Shown here piece by piece: positions 10,367-19,524 of a stretch of 32,399 nucleotides of DNA. The first letter of the stretch is position 1. Each line of letters begins with the position of its first letter. The notes under the pieces were generated by a model that was not told where the DNA came from, searched no databases, and saw only the letters and a program-made list of their open reading frames with translations. The DNA comes from Dimorphilus gyrociliatus. Its lineage: Eukaryota > Annelida > Polychaeta > Dinophilidae. A program made the position numbers and the translations under genes. The DNA is taken from contig CAJFCJ010000198.1 in assembly GCA_904063045.1 (NCBI GenBank), positions 1-32,399 of the forward strand. Reading direction: 5' to 3'.

Positions 10367-10963
10367 GAAAGTTGGCCTATCATTAATTTTTAAACAACTA
10401 CTCATTTCATCAAATTCATTACAAAAGATCAATTTATGTTATTGTGATTTAGGCAAGAACAACTGTGAAACTCTATCAAATCTGCTTTCAAACTGTTCAA
10501 AAATTGAAAAAGTTAATTTAAGTTGGAATCCAAATGTTGAACACTTTTTACCTAAAATTTGCCAAGCACTTTTAATATCGTCAATTGGACTCAAAGCTAT
10601 AAACTTTTGCAATTGTAATTTGGATGGGAATAGTATTAAGAATGTTGCAGATTTATTAAAGAAATGTTGTTCTTTACAAAAAGTTGACTTTTCATTGAAT
10701 AAAGATTTAAAAGACAGCTTGCCTACTATTTTGGATGGACTCTACAATTGTTGTAATACTCTAGCAGAAATTTATTTAAAAAGTTGTCTTTTAAATGGAA
10801 GTATGGCCAGAGAAATTGGTAATTTTTTAAATAACTGCCATAAAATTGAAAAGATCAATTTATCATTTAATGACAATATGGAAAATGGATTTTTTTATAT
10901 ATGTAAACATCTACACAACTCTTCAAATACTCTAAAAGAAAATACAACAATATCAGAACAAAT

Positions 10964-10972
10964 ATTAAGGAA
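10964..10972. repeat. Left 9-bp target site duplication of MULE
   Basis: ATTAAGGAA, repeated at 13826-13834 and present once at 4279-4287 in the empty site of copy A. Confidence 0.93.
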
Positions 10973-10978
10973 GAGTAT

Positions 10979-11100
10979 GGGAAAAAACGTCCTTGGGAAA
11001 AAACGTCCCTGGGAAAAAACGTCCCAGGGTGGGAAAAAACGTCCCAGTGTGGGAAAAAACGTCCCAAGGTTAGGAAAAAATGTCCCAAGGTTGGGAAAAA
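10979..11100. repeat. Left terminal array of MULE
   Basis: Seven tandem units built on GGGAAAAAACGTCCC with spacers of 1-6 bases; the outer four are exact in the GGGAAAAAACGTCC core and the inner ones decay (GGAAAAAATGTCCC, GGGAAAAACAAG). It is the inverted partner of 13710-13820 and a probable transposase-binding array. Confidence 0.92.
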
Positions 11101-11297
11101 CAAGTAGTGGGAAAAGATATTTGAATTTTAAAAAAGATTGCTCTATTTTGGGAACCAATGGCAATATACTGAGAATATAATAATTAATAATGAATATATG
11201 TTTATTAAAATGTATTAAAAATGAAAAAAGCTAAGAATGTTATACAAAGTTTAAAAGTTACTAGAATAAAGTATAAAGTATGTTAAGACACTGAGAA
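11101..11297. other. MULE 3' non-coding region
   Basis: AT-rich stretch between the left array and the transposase stop codon; it presumably holds the 3' UTR. No gene is seen. Confidence 0.6.
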
Positions 11298-13296
11298 TTA
11301 TTTTGAATAGATTAATGCAATCTTCTGCAAGAGGACAGCAGATGTAATCATTCCCAATTTGTATTCATCCCAAACAGCAAATACTTGCTTCTGCTTCTGG
11401 ATGACACTTTTCTTCTGATACTTCTTTAGCCTTTTTTCTGATAGAAGTTTCTCTACAACTGGAATAAGACTTGATTCCTGTTTTAAAATATCTATGAGCA
11501 TATAAAATGACCCTTTTGCAGGAGTCTTTTCATTTATTCTTCTGTGCCATCCTTCAACATCATTGTTGGTCCTGATGGCAAGACCAAATACAGACCAACA
11601 ATTTGGTGTCCAAATTGAATGCTTAATCCAAGTACTTTCAATGTATTGGAAAAAATCCAAAAATTCATTTCTCTCAAAGGCCTCATCTTTTAGCATGTAG
11701 AAACTGTTTAGAATGGCTTCATCTGGAAGAAAAGGTAATGCCAAAACTTGTTTCAGCAGTCCTGCCTTCTTCTTTTCCATATTATATTGTTGTGTGTATC
11801 CCAAATTCTACAATAATTTAATAATAAGGCCAAGCACTGAATTTAAATATAAGCTTACTTGAATTTTTCTGTAGACAGCTTGTGTCCAATGGAAGACACA
11901 ACCTTGAATAGGAATATTAGGGTAAACTGAGTTAAGAGCACTCCATATACCTAATTCAAAATCAACTACAAATTTGTCAGGTTGAAAACCATTTGTCAAT
12001 TTTTGAATCTCCTTTTGATAAGATGAAGTTAATGAAACAGAATTAAGCAACCAAATCATACTTACTTTAAGAATCATTTTGTACACTTTTTTTTTCTTTG
12101 ATGTTAAAAAAGCAAATGCTAATGGAATTTGTTTTGCTTCTCCATCATTTTTAATAAAAGAATGAACAGAAAAAAGCTGTACAAATGGATCCTTCACAGC
12201 CTTGAAAGTGCCATCTAAATACCATACTTTACTTTTACATAATAAAGACAACTGGTGCTTAGAAGCAAATAGTAAAACTCTTTGATTTCTTACAACAATA
12301 TCACTTTGAAGAAAATCATCTGGTATAAATGTTGTATTAAGTTCAAAATCAATTTCGTTTGGTTCTTTAGGCCTTGATTTTTGCCTATTGATATTGGCTA
12401 ATCTCCTCAGATTTTCCAGTTTTGGTAGGTTATTTTCACTTTTATTTAAATTAATTAATAGATCTTCAGCAATTGCTCTTCCAGATGACTTGATGTCTGC
12501 ATTAGAGATTGCTCTCAATTCTTTTCTAGCAGAAATATTCACAATAAGGCTTTTCCTTTTGTTATGATTGTGTTCATGTTTACTCTTTATGAAAATATTT
12601 CCTTTTTGTTGAATAATAACTGGACATTGAATATTCTTATTTCTAACAGAACATCTCCAGATGGTTCTCTTGTGACTTCTAGATTTTATATTAAAAGCAT
12701 AGCCATTGTTGGTCAAAATATCTTTCCCTTTTTGACTTCCACCAATAATAATATGAAATTTGTCTGAGCTTTCCATATTCTCATTATTTTCAGTTTCATT
12801 TTCATGCAATAAATTTTCCTCCATATTAGAAGTATTGCTAACTTCTTTAAGACTACAATTGTCTTTAACCATATTATTATGAGTACAACTCAGAGCAGCT
12901 TTTACAATAGGATCATCATTGATCACATCTGATAAACTAATGAGACAATATCTTTCACTCAAACTTTTGCATGAAGAACACTTATCATCTTTCATTTCTG
13001 TAATATTAAGCAAAGTTAAATAAATGTATGTTTTACATAGTAAATATCACCTTTACAGATATGATGACAAAGTGAACATGTAGTTTCTTGAATCCTGAAC
13101 TTTTCTGCACAATTATTGCAAAATACTCTTTCAGATTCTAAATTGAAAATGAAAAAAGTGAATAATTTAATAAAAACATATAAAGAGACAGACCTTTGAT
13201 GCATTTGGCATGGACATAATCTTGGCAGTCATTGCATTTCATCTTTCTCTGTCTGCCATAAAATCTTTTATTACAATTAATACAAACAGGTGCCAT
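11298..13296 (-). CDS. MULE transposase, PHD + FLYWCH + DDE, five exons
   Basis: Exons 13194-13296, 13051-13137, 12066-12997, 11859-12011 and 11298-11807 sum to 1785 nt, exactly 595 codons with the stop. The introns are 56, 53, 54 and 51 bp, all GT-AG. From the N-terminus: a PHD-type C4HC3 finger (Cys5, Cys8, Cys21, Cys24, His29, Cys32, Cys41, Cys44); further Cys pairs (CSLC, KCSSC); a FLYWCH finger (about 144-208, W-R-C and HEHNHNKRK); then the MULE catalytic domain with Asp325 (WYLDGTF), Asp391 (VVDFELG), the C-x2-H zinc motif Cys412/His415 (GCVFHW) and Glu510 (NNDVEGWH). All three DDE acids are present. It would cut the element at its terminal arrays and insert it with a 9-bp duplication. 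Intron 3 has no stop and a length divisible by three, so retention would add 18 residues. Start: the only ATG that completes the PHD finger. Confidence 0.92.
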
Positions 13297-13709
13297 TACT
13301 AAGTTTCTGCAAAAATAAATTCACTTTCAACTATCAAATATGGCTGCCTATACAAAAATTATAAATAATAACTCACTGGAAAGAAGTGTTCTTAAACAAT
13401 GTATAATCTTGTAATATTCAATAAACTAAATCAATACCAGAGTTTCAATGCTTAAAAAACAAATTAGCCTGAAAATATGCCAAGAAATGCAAAATTTATC
13501 TTTCACTTACAGACAAGACAAGGAAATAACTCATTTCTCTTTTAATAGCATTACATAATTCAGAGAAAACTGGTAAAAACATCACAATACATATCCCTTT
13601 CTTCAAAAATATTAATATTTATTCTATAAATGAAATAAACAGCAAAGAGAAAAACATTTCTGATTATAAGTATAAATAATTATGCCAAGTATATCTTTAG
13701 CCAGGCATA
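13297..13709. other. MULE 5' non-coding and promoter region
   Basis: About 410 bp of AT-rich sequence between the transposase ATG and the right array. It must hold the transposase promoter, but I see no clear TATA box. Confidence 0.55.
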
Positions 13710-13820
13710 GGACGTTTTTTCCCAACAATTAGGACGTTTTTTCCCAACAATTAGGACGTTTTTTCCCGCCCTGGGACGTTTTTTCCCAGGGACGTTTTTT
13801 CCCAAGGACGTTTTTTCCCG
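13710..13820. repeat. Right terminal array of MULE
   Basis: Six units of GGACGTTTTTTCCC, the reverse complement of the left-array unit. The inner three are spaced by AACAATTA or similar, the outer ones are nearly abutting. The terminal pair mirrors the left end exactly for about 35 bp. Confidence 0.92.
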
Positions 13821-13825
13821 ACCCC

Positions 13826-13834
13826 ATTAAGGAA
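13826..13834. repeat. Right 9-bp target site duplication of MULE
   Basis: ATTAAGGAA, identical to 10964-10972. Confidence 0.93.
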
Positions 13835-14357
13835 TATTGCTGACACATTAAAATCAGTGAAACAGCTGATAAAGATTGATTTCAAAGGCTGCAATTTAGA
13901 AGAGGAACAATGTAGAAAGATTGGAAAGCTTTTCTAAAGTTGCTCTAAAATAGACACAATCAACTTGGCATGGAATGTTCAGATGGGAGAAGGATTATTT
14001 AACATTTGTAAAGGACTCATCCAATCGTCAAGCTGTTTAAAAGAGATAAATTTCGGCTGTTGTAATTTAAACAATGGGCAATGTAGACATATTGGAAACC
14101 TTTTTAAAGAATGCGCCAAGCTAGAGACAATCTACCTGACAGGAAATCATACAACAGGCAATGGACTATTCTATATTTGTGCACAACTTCTTCATTTGTC
14201 AAATACTTTAAAATGCCTCAACTTTACAGAATGTAATTTGAGCGAAGACCAGTCTAAAATAATAATTAACTTGTTTAAACACTGTTCAAAACTTAAAAGA
14301 ATTTCTCTGGAACGGATATGGCATTGCGGAAGTGATCTTTTTGAACTAAGCAAATAG
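13835..14357 (+). pseudogene. LRR gene 3' part beyond the MULE (copy B)
   Basis: Continuation of the LRR ladder interrupted at 10973, nearly identical to 4288-4810 of copy A. It includes the same in-frame TAA (13935-13937) before the last 130-codon open stretch (13965-14357). Cut off from its 5' half, it lacks its own start signals. Confidence 0.8.
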
Positions 14358-14442
14358 GTTGTTTAATTACACTGCTCTTAAATATTTTAATTATTCTTCT
14401 AATATTCCTGGTGATTGTTTAAAATAGTTTAGAACTAGAAAC

Positions 14443-14651
14443 TCATTTACTCAATAGATATTCTTTAAACAAAATACTGGCATTTTGTTGATTAATTTCT
14501 ACTGAAATTACATTTCTTAAGACTACTTGTGGACGAATTTGAAAGGTTCTATTTGTGTGAGTACTTTGGTGCATTGATAAATGATTGGAAAGGACGAATA
14601 CTGTTCTGAAGAAGGAGAAATTCCTACAATTACAATACAACAAAGTACAAT
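14443..14651 (-). repeat. Inverted repeat arm 1, zinc-finger-like relic (copy B)
   Basis: Same sequence as 4896-5104; it encodes on the minus strand the degenerate C2H2-like frame ending in FKEYLLSK. Confidence 0.55.
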
Positions 14652-15530
14652 TTTGTTCAATAATTTATGAAATTGATATCAATCATCCAAGGAGTTACAT
14701 TATAGAGGGGAGTAGGAATCTTGTCAAAATTTTCTTTTTAGCATCTTTTGATAAATATTGAATTCATAATATTCAAAAAACACTATTTGAAAACAGACCT
14801 AATCCTCAGTCTAGGCCTAGCATACTCTAAAAGTAATCAAAGTGCTAATTTTCCAAAATCACTAGAAATATTGTTCCTACCCCTGCAACGAGTCACATGT
14901 GATAAGGAGAAGTGGAAAATGAAGAAAACTGAAAGTGAGAAAATGTTTTAAAAAGATATTTTGTGTGCAGTTTTTATTGAATCTAAACAATTTATGCTGT
15001 ATATATAAGAGAGAGGTTGAAATGTGAACAGAGAGTGACAAGCATCTCTCACAAAATAATAAAAACAAACAGAAAAATACTTTTACAATAGATTTAAGTG
15101 TTTTAAAAAGTAAGAAAACTACTTTTTTATACTAACTGCCAAGCTACAACTTTTTCAACAGCTATACATGATTGTTACAATTGTGCTATTGCAATACCAT
15201 TAGACTGTAAAATAGAAATGGATATCTAAAGTCCAAGTATTGATAATTCACTATATCTAAGTGCACAAAAATTCTAAAATATGTTTGTTAAAAGGCTGCG
15301 TTGGTCTTTAAAATGGTGGAAAATGCCAAATTATTAAAAATTCCATTGTTTAGTGGTAATAATTGAATAATGAATTACAGAGCAATCGAACAATTTCTGT
15401 CATTATTGAAAAGTTTTTATACACATTTAAATTGCCTCATGAATTAAATTATTAATTCAAAATGTAAATTAATCAATGAAAACATATCAAAAATCCTTTA
15501 GAATATTGGTTCAGTTATAAACATCACTGG
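14652..15530. other. Spacer between inverted relics (copy B), no gene recognised
   Basis: Near-exact duplicate of 5105-5984; the only small difference noticed is one A fewer in a run near 15277. Confidence 0.5.
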
Positions 15531-15737
15531 TTGTACTTTGTTGTTTTGAAATTGGAGGAATTTCTGGTTTCTTACAACTGTAAGCATTCTTTCCAATCAT
15601 TTGCCAATTTGCCAAAGTACTCACACAAATAGAACCTTTAGAATTCGTCCACAAATAGTCTTAGCAAATGTAATTTTGGTAGAAATTAATCAGCAAAAAC
15701 ACAAGTATTTCATTTAAAGAATATGTATTGAGTAAAA
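15531..15737 (+). repeat. Inverted repeat arm 2, zinc-finger-like relic (copy B)
   Basis: Same as 5985-6190 apart from an extra A (CAAAAACAC for CAAAACAC), which breaks the small plus-strand frame open in copy A. This suggests no coding constraint. Confidence 0.55.
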
Positions 15738-15756
15738 TGAGCAATTACCTACAGTA

Positions 15757-16962
15757 TTACATACATAAAATTTCTTTATATAATGTTTCTACAGCTTTGA
15801 TTGAATGTTCTAATGAGAAACCCTTTACTGCATATTCAGCACAGTAGGCACGTCTAGCTGCTTTATCGCTGTGTTTAAGTTCTTCCATAATGGCATCAGC
15901 CAGTTCTAAATCATCTTCTACTTGAACCAGACGACCTACTTTGCTATCAATAAAATCTGGTAAACCACCTTGGTTAGTACCCACTACAGGTGTGCCACAA
16001 GCAAGGGCTTCAATTGCTACTAGACCAAATGGTTCTGTACGAGAAGGCACAACACTTACATCTGCAATATTGTACATTTTAACTAATGTCTCTTGATTAA
16101 CGTGACCTAAGAAGTATACATGTTCAAGGTCTAAATCTTCTTTCATACGCTTTAACACACCATAGAGTTCACCATTACCTGCAATAATTGTCATTACTTT
16201 ACCACAGGTTGATTTTTCGTAACGTTTTGCTGCTTTTAGCAATACATCCACACCTTTAAAGTGTGTTAATTTTCCTGCAAAAGCTACGATACAATCTGTT
16301 TTGACTGTAACATCAAATTCATTTAAAACAGTTTCTTTACTTAAGTCCAGAGGATGGAATAAGGATTCATCATAACCATTTAATAAAATCATACGTTTAT
16401 TGCTCGGCACTTTATACAGTTGTGCTGTTTCAGCATCTACTTGTTTAGAGATGGTAATAATCATCTTAGCATTAGCCACCCCTTCTATAGCAAAACTATG
16501 GTATCTGTCATCTTTTACAAAGCCTTTTAAATCCGTACCATGGGCAGTAATAACATATGGCACACCTGTTAACATAGCAGCATAAGGTGTAATCCATAAA
16601 TGCTGTGCATGGATAATATCTGGTTTAAAAGTATCTACTTCCTCTTGAACCACTTCTATATATTTATCCATGTAAGTCTTCATTTGATCATCTGATAATT
16701 CATAATAAGTTGTATTACTTCTTGGATGGGTTGTAAAACATGGAAAATTGAAATCCACTTCAGGCTTTACTGTATTTGGTCCCTTAAACTTAATGACTCT
16801 TGATTCAAATCCTTTATATGTCTTGTCTTCGTGTTCTGGATAAATGATTTTAACCTTATGGCCAAAACTTACTAAAGCCTTTGCCAAATTTTTGGTGTAC
16901 ACGCCACTACCAGTCCCCTCCAATGGAAAATGATTAACTAACAAAATCTTCACACTCATCAT
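15757..16962 (-). CDS. Bacterial-type family 4 glycosyltransferase (copy C)
   Basis: Encodes the same 401-residue protein as 6210-7415, with all GT4 motifs: glycine-rich loop at residues 17-26, HGTD at 141-144, and the E-x7-E pair Glu310 and Glu318. The protein-coding sequence shows no difference from copy B, while flanking non-coding DNA has isolated differences (for example a T/C change upstream at 17015). Either the duplication is very recent or one locus has been assembled twice. Function and origin are as for copy B. Confidence 0.92.
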   Translation of the reverse strand: MMSVKILLVNHFPLEGTGSGVYTKNLAKALVSFGHKVKIIYPEHEDKTYKGFESRVIKFKGPNTVKPEVDFNFPCFTTHPRSNTTYYELSDDQMKTYMDKYIEVVQEEVDTFKPDIIHAQHLWITPYAAMLTGVPYVITAHGTDLKGFVKDDRYHSFAIEGVANAKMIITISKQVDAETAQLYKVPSNKRMILLNGYDESLFHPLDLSKETVLNEFDVTVKTDCIVAFAGKLTHFKGVDVLLKAAKRYEKSTCGKVMTIIAGNGELYGVLKRMKEDLDLEHVYFLGHVNQETLVKMYNIADVSVVPSRTEPFGLVAIEALACGTPVVGTNQGGLPDFIDSKVGRLVQVEDDLELADAIMEELKHSDKAARRAYCAEYAVKGFSLEHSIKAVETLYKEILCM

Positions 16963-17472
16963 CCCTTACTTGTAATTTATGAGAAATTTCTTGCTATAAC
17001 AATAGAAACTTGTTGTAAAAGTAGTCAGCATAAATATGCTACAAAGTAAATTTTGATAGTCCAAATATTAAAAGTCTTTTTCTTTGCACACATACATTTG
17101 TCAACTATAATCTCACAATAGAGAAGTAGTATTGAGCCAGGATTGTACTATTCAAAAGAGTTTTGTGGCATTGTGTGGTAATTATATAAGATTTGTTAAA
17201 GATTTTTCAAAAATCATTAAACTAGGATAAAAGTTGTTCCCCTGCTAGCTGACTGTTGCTGAACATTTGTTTCTTTTGCTCCTAACACTGCATAGCCAGA
17301 ATGTTGTCTTTTTTCTTTTTTCTTTTAAAGAAAAAAATATGTGCTACAATATGGAAAAATCTTTTACTGGAGGAGAAACCTGTGTATATCTGTATGATCA
17401 GAATCAGAATCAAGTTTTTTTCTTTCAAATTATTATCATAACTCCATATATCATATATTTTCTTCAGGGTCA

Positions 17473-17539
17473 GGTGCAAACGTACCTGGGTGCGAATGTA
17501 CCCAAGGCAGGTGTGAACATACCCAGGTACATTCCCACC
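17473..17539. repeat. Quasi-palindromic unit array of truncated MULE (copy C)
   Basis: Identical in layout to 7926-7992: three direct GGTGCRAAYGTACC-type units and one inverted. Confidence 0.65.
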
Positions 17540-17988
17540 CTCTTTCCTCTTTCTTTTATTTATTGATTTTTCATCAAATGGTTTTGTTAATAATAGATAT
17601 ATATGTATATACTCAGACTGTAAAAAGTAATATTTTATCAATGTGAAGTATTATTTAAAAATATTAAATATTGTTGAAAAGTGAAATGGCAGGAAGTTCA
17701 ATAGTGAAGGTGGTTGAAATAAACTTTCACTTTGGACAGCATATACTTTCAAAGGTAAGCTGTATGTCCTGAATAAATTTGGACAAAGTGCTTCTTTGTA
17801 GATTTTGAACAGGTAAATATTTAAAGCTTTTTAACTAGATTTTTGATGCAAAATATTACAATTTAATATATTTTCTTTAATAACAAATTATTTCAATATT
17901 TGCTATAAACAAAATTTCAGCCATTTTGAATATTTGGAAAGGACAGTGATTTTTTAATAATCAAGTGAATTTGTTCTGTTGAAACAAC

Positions 17989-19056
17989 ATGGTTTCAAAG
18001 TGCAACAATTGTGATTCAAAAATTTATGGAAGGCAAAAATATTTGAAATGCTGCCTTTGTGAGAATCTTATCCATAGAAAATGTTCAGGTACATCAGTTT
18101 TCAAATATGATTTAGGCAACTATCTTTTCTTAACACATTACACAGAAACACCTAGCATACCTGTTTGCACAAGATGTAACAAAAGAAAATGTACTGTTAG
18201 CCTTAAGAAGTTAACAAATCTGGAAATTGATCAATACAAAGAAAGTAATAAGGACTTCAATGATAACAGAAGTGATCCTGCTGAGGTTAAAGATTCAACA
18301 TTTGATTATGAAAGTCTCGGCAATCAGAAAACCAATCAATGGATGTAGAAGGAACTGATGAAAATACAGAAGATGAAAATGACTCAATCAGGAGGAATGA
18401 TTTTGAGATTGTACAAGGAGGAAGCAGAAAAGGACATGACATTTTATTGAATGATGGATATTCTTTTGTTGTTAAACATAAACACTTAACAACAATTTGG
18501 GTATGCAGTGTGAGAAGTAAGAAAAAAGATGTGTAGCTAGAATAAGACAAAATGGAAGTATATTTTTAAAGGCAATCTGGAACATAATCACAACAGAAAA
18601 CCTAATTTGGAAGTAGATGTTAAATAAAAACTGATGTAAAAACTATTTGCAAAAGTGATAACAAAGCATTGGAAGAAGCATTGCTGAAAATTTCTATTAT
18701 CATATGAACCTAATGCTAATGTCTTCCTGATATCAATTACTTAAAAAGGATGGCAAACTCAAACAGACAAAATTCAGGCCAGTTGAACAAAGTGTATAAT
18801 TTCAACTTGAACACAACTTTTTTACCTGATGAATTTCTCCAGAAAGACATTTGTGAAAATGGAGAAAGAATCTTAATTTTTGCACAAACCATCAGCTGAA
18901 CTTATTATCCAAACCAACTACTGGTATATTGATGGTACTTTCCAAATTGTTAAGGATCCATTCTGGTTACTTTTCAATTTTGATGGCTATTCTACTTCCA
19001 ATCAATGTATTGTGGCTTCATTTGAATTGTTGAATTCAATTTTTCAGGTGTATCAA
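17989..19056 (+). pseudogene. PHD-FLYWCH MULE transposase fragment (copy C)
   Basis: Exon 1 (17989-18088) and intron 18089-18145 (57 bp, one base shorter than in copy B) are clean. Exon 2 starts at 18146 and runs in frame until a missing C near 18316. From there to the N the frame is broken repeatedly by one-base deletions relative to copy B. The pattern looks like uncorrected read error, so the underlying gene may equal copy B. Confidence 0.78.
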
Positions 19057-19057
19057 N
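19057..19057. other. Ambiguous base N at the array boundary
   Basis: The only N in the window. It falls exactly where similarity to the repeat block ends, consistent with a join made by assembly or polishing software. Confidence 0.85.
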
Positions 19058-19524
19058 AAAACAACAAAGTCAAGTTCAATCAATTAAAGCTACTCATTGC
19101 TTCTATTTTTCCCCTTTTTCTTTTTCCTCCCTCTCTCTCTAATTGACATGAACAGACAAAATGTCATTAATAAACTACATCAGCAAAATACAAATTCATT
19201 CTATTCTATTGTTAAAATATGCAACTGTTACATGACTTTTTTATTTTAATATTATTGAATAGAATAGAAGGATGGGCAAGACTTTCCTATAATTTAAGTT
19301 TCTATTCTGTTGAAGAAACAGACACATATATTATTGGAAAACTTATTGCCCTACAAAAATCTAAGAGAACAAATATCATTATCCCCAAAACATTTAATAA
19401 GTTAATCTATAAATATCTCTTCTTTGAAAGCTTTGAAAAGACAAAAAAAACTTATATTCACATTTATAAAATAAAATTTTCAAAAAGAGCTTTTTGCCTA
19501 ACTCTGAATAGTGTCCATTTTCAT
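19058..19524. other. Region with one unrecognised ORF
   Basis: Starts with a pyrimidine-rich stretch (19106-19140). A 117-codon plus-strand frame (19219-19572) then runs into the left Tc1 terminal repeat. Its part from about 19262 (EGWARLSYNLSFYSVEETD) reads like ordinary protein and is preceded by a possible AG acceptor, so it may be an orphan exon. I recognise no domain. Confidence 0.3.

Larger units (their letters stand above)
10242..11180 (+). pseudogene. LRR gene 5' part, disrupted by MULE (copy B)
   Basis: Same Tc1-LRR chimera as 3557-4810, but cut after about 243 codons by the MULE at 10973. The frame stays open for about 70 more codons inside the element, where the terminal array is translated as Lys/Gly-rich repeats (GKKRPWEKT, VGKNVPRLGK), ending at 11180. 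No domain is gained by this tail. The 3' part of the gene lies beyond the element at 13835-14357. Confidence 0.8.
10973..13825 (-). mobile_element. Complete Mutator-like element (MULE) with PHD-FLYWCH transposase
   Basis: A 2853-bp insertion absent from copy A. It is flanked by a 9-bp direct duplication ATTAAGGAA (10964-10972 and 13826-13834), the size typical of Mutator elements. The two ends are inverted repeats of one another apart from their outermost six bases (GAGTAT on the left; GGGGTC read inward on the right) and consist of tandem 15-bp units. One spliced transposase gene on the minus strand fills most of the interior. Both ends and the coding region look intact, so this could be an autonomous, recently mobile copy. 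Confidence 0.94.
6656..16202. repeat. Tandem block copy B, carrying a MULE insertion
   Basis: Second copy. The distance to the matching base in copy C is 9547 bp. Removing the 2853-bp MULE and one 9-bp target duplication gives a basic period of about 6685 bp, the same as the A-to-B offset measured beside the insertion site (4279 against 10964). This is the cleanest copy and the best reference for the contents of the block. Confidence 0.96.
16203..19056. repeat. Tandem block copy C, truncated at an N
   Basis: Third copy, near-identical to B up to about 18300. It then accumulates one-base deletions relative to B (gtctcgg for gtcctcgg, gcattgg for gcatctgg, gctaatg for gctaaatg) until it stops at the N at 19057. 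Everything in B after about 9530 (Tc1 pieces, LRR gene) is absent. Confidence 0.95.

Noticed and set aside
10867-11164. Minus-strand ORFs with Phe/Pro/Gly repeats
   Set aside because: They are the reverse translation of the MULE terminal array (FFPTLGR-type repeats), not proteins.
10979-13820. CRISPR-like array of repeated 15-mers
   Set aside because: Spacers are 1-8 bp and not unique, the units mirror each other at the two ends of a transposon, and there are no cas genes.
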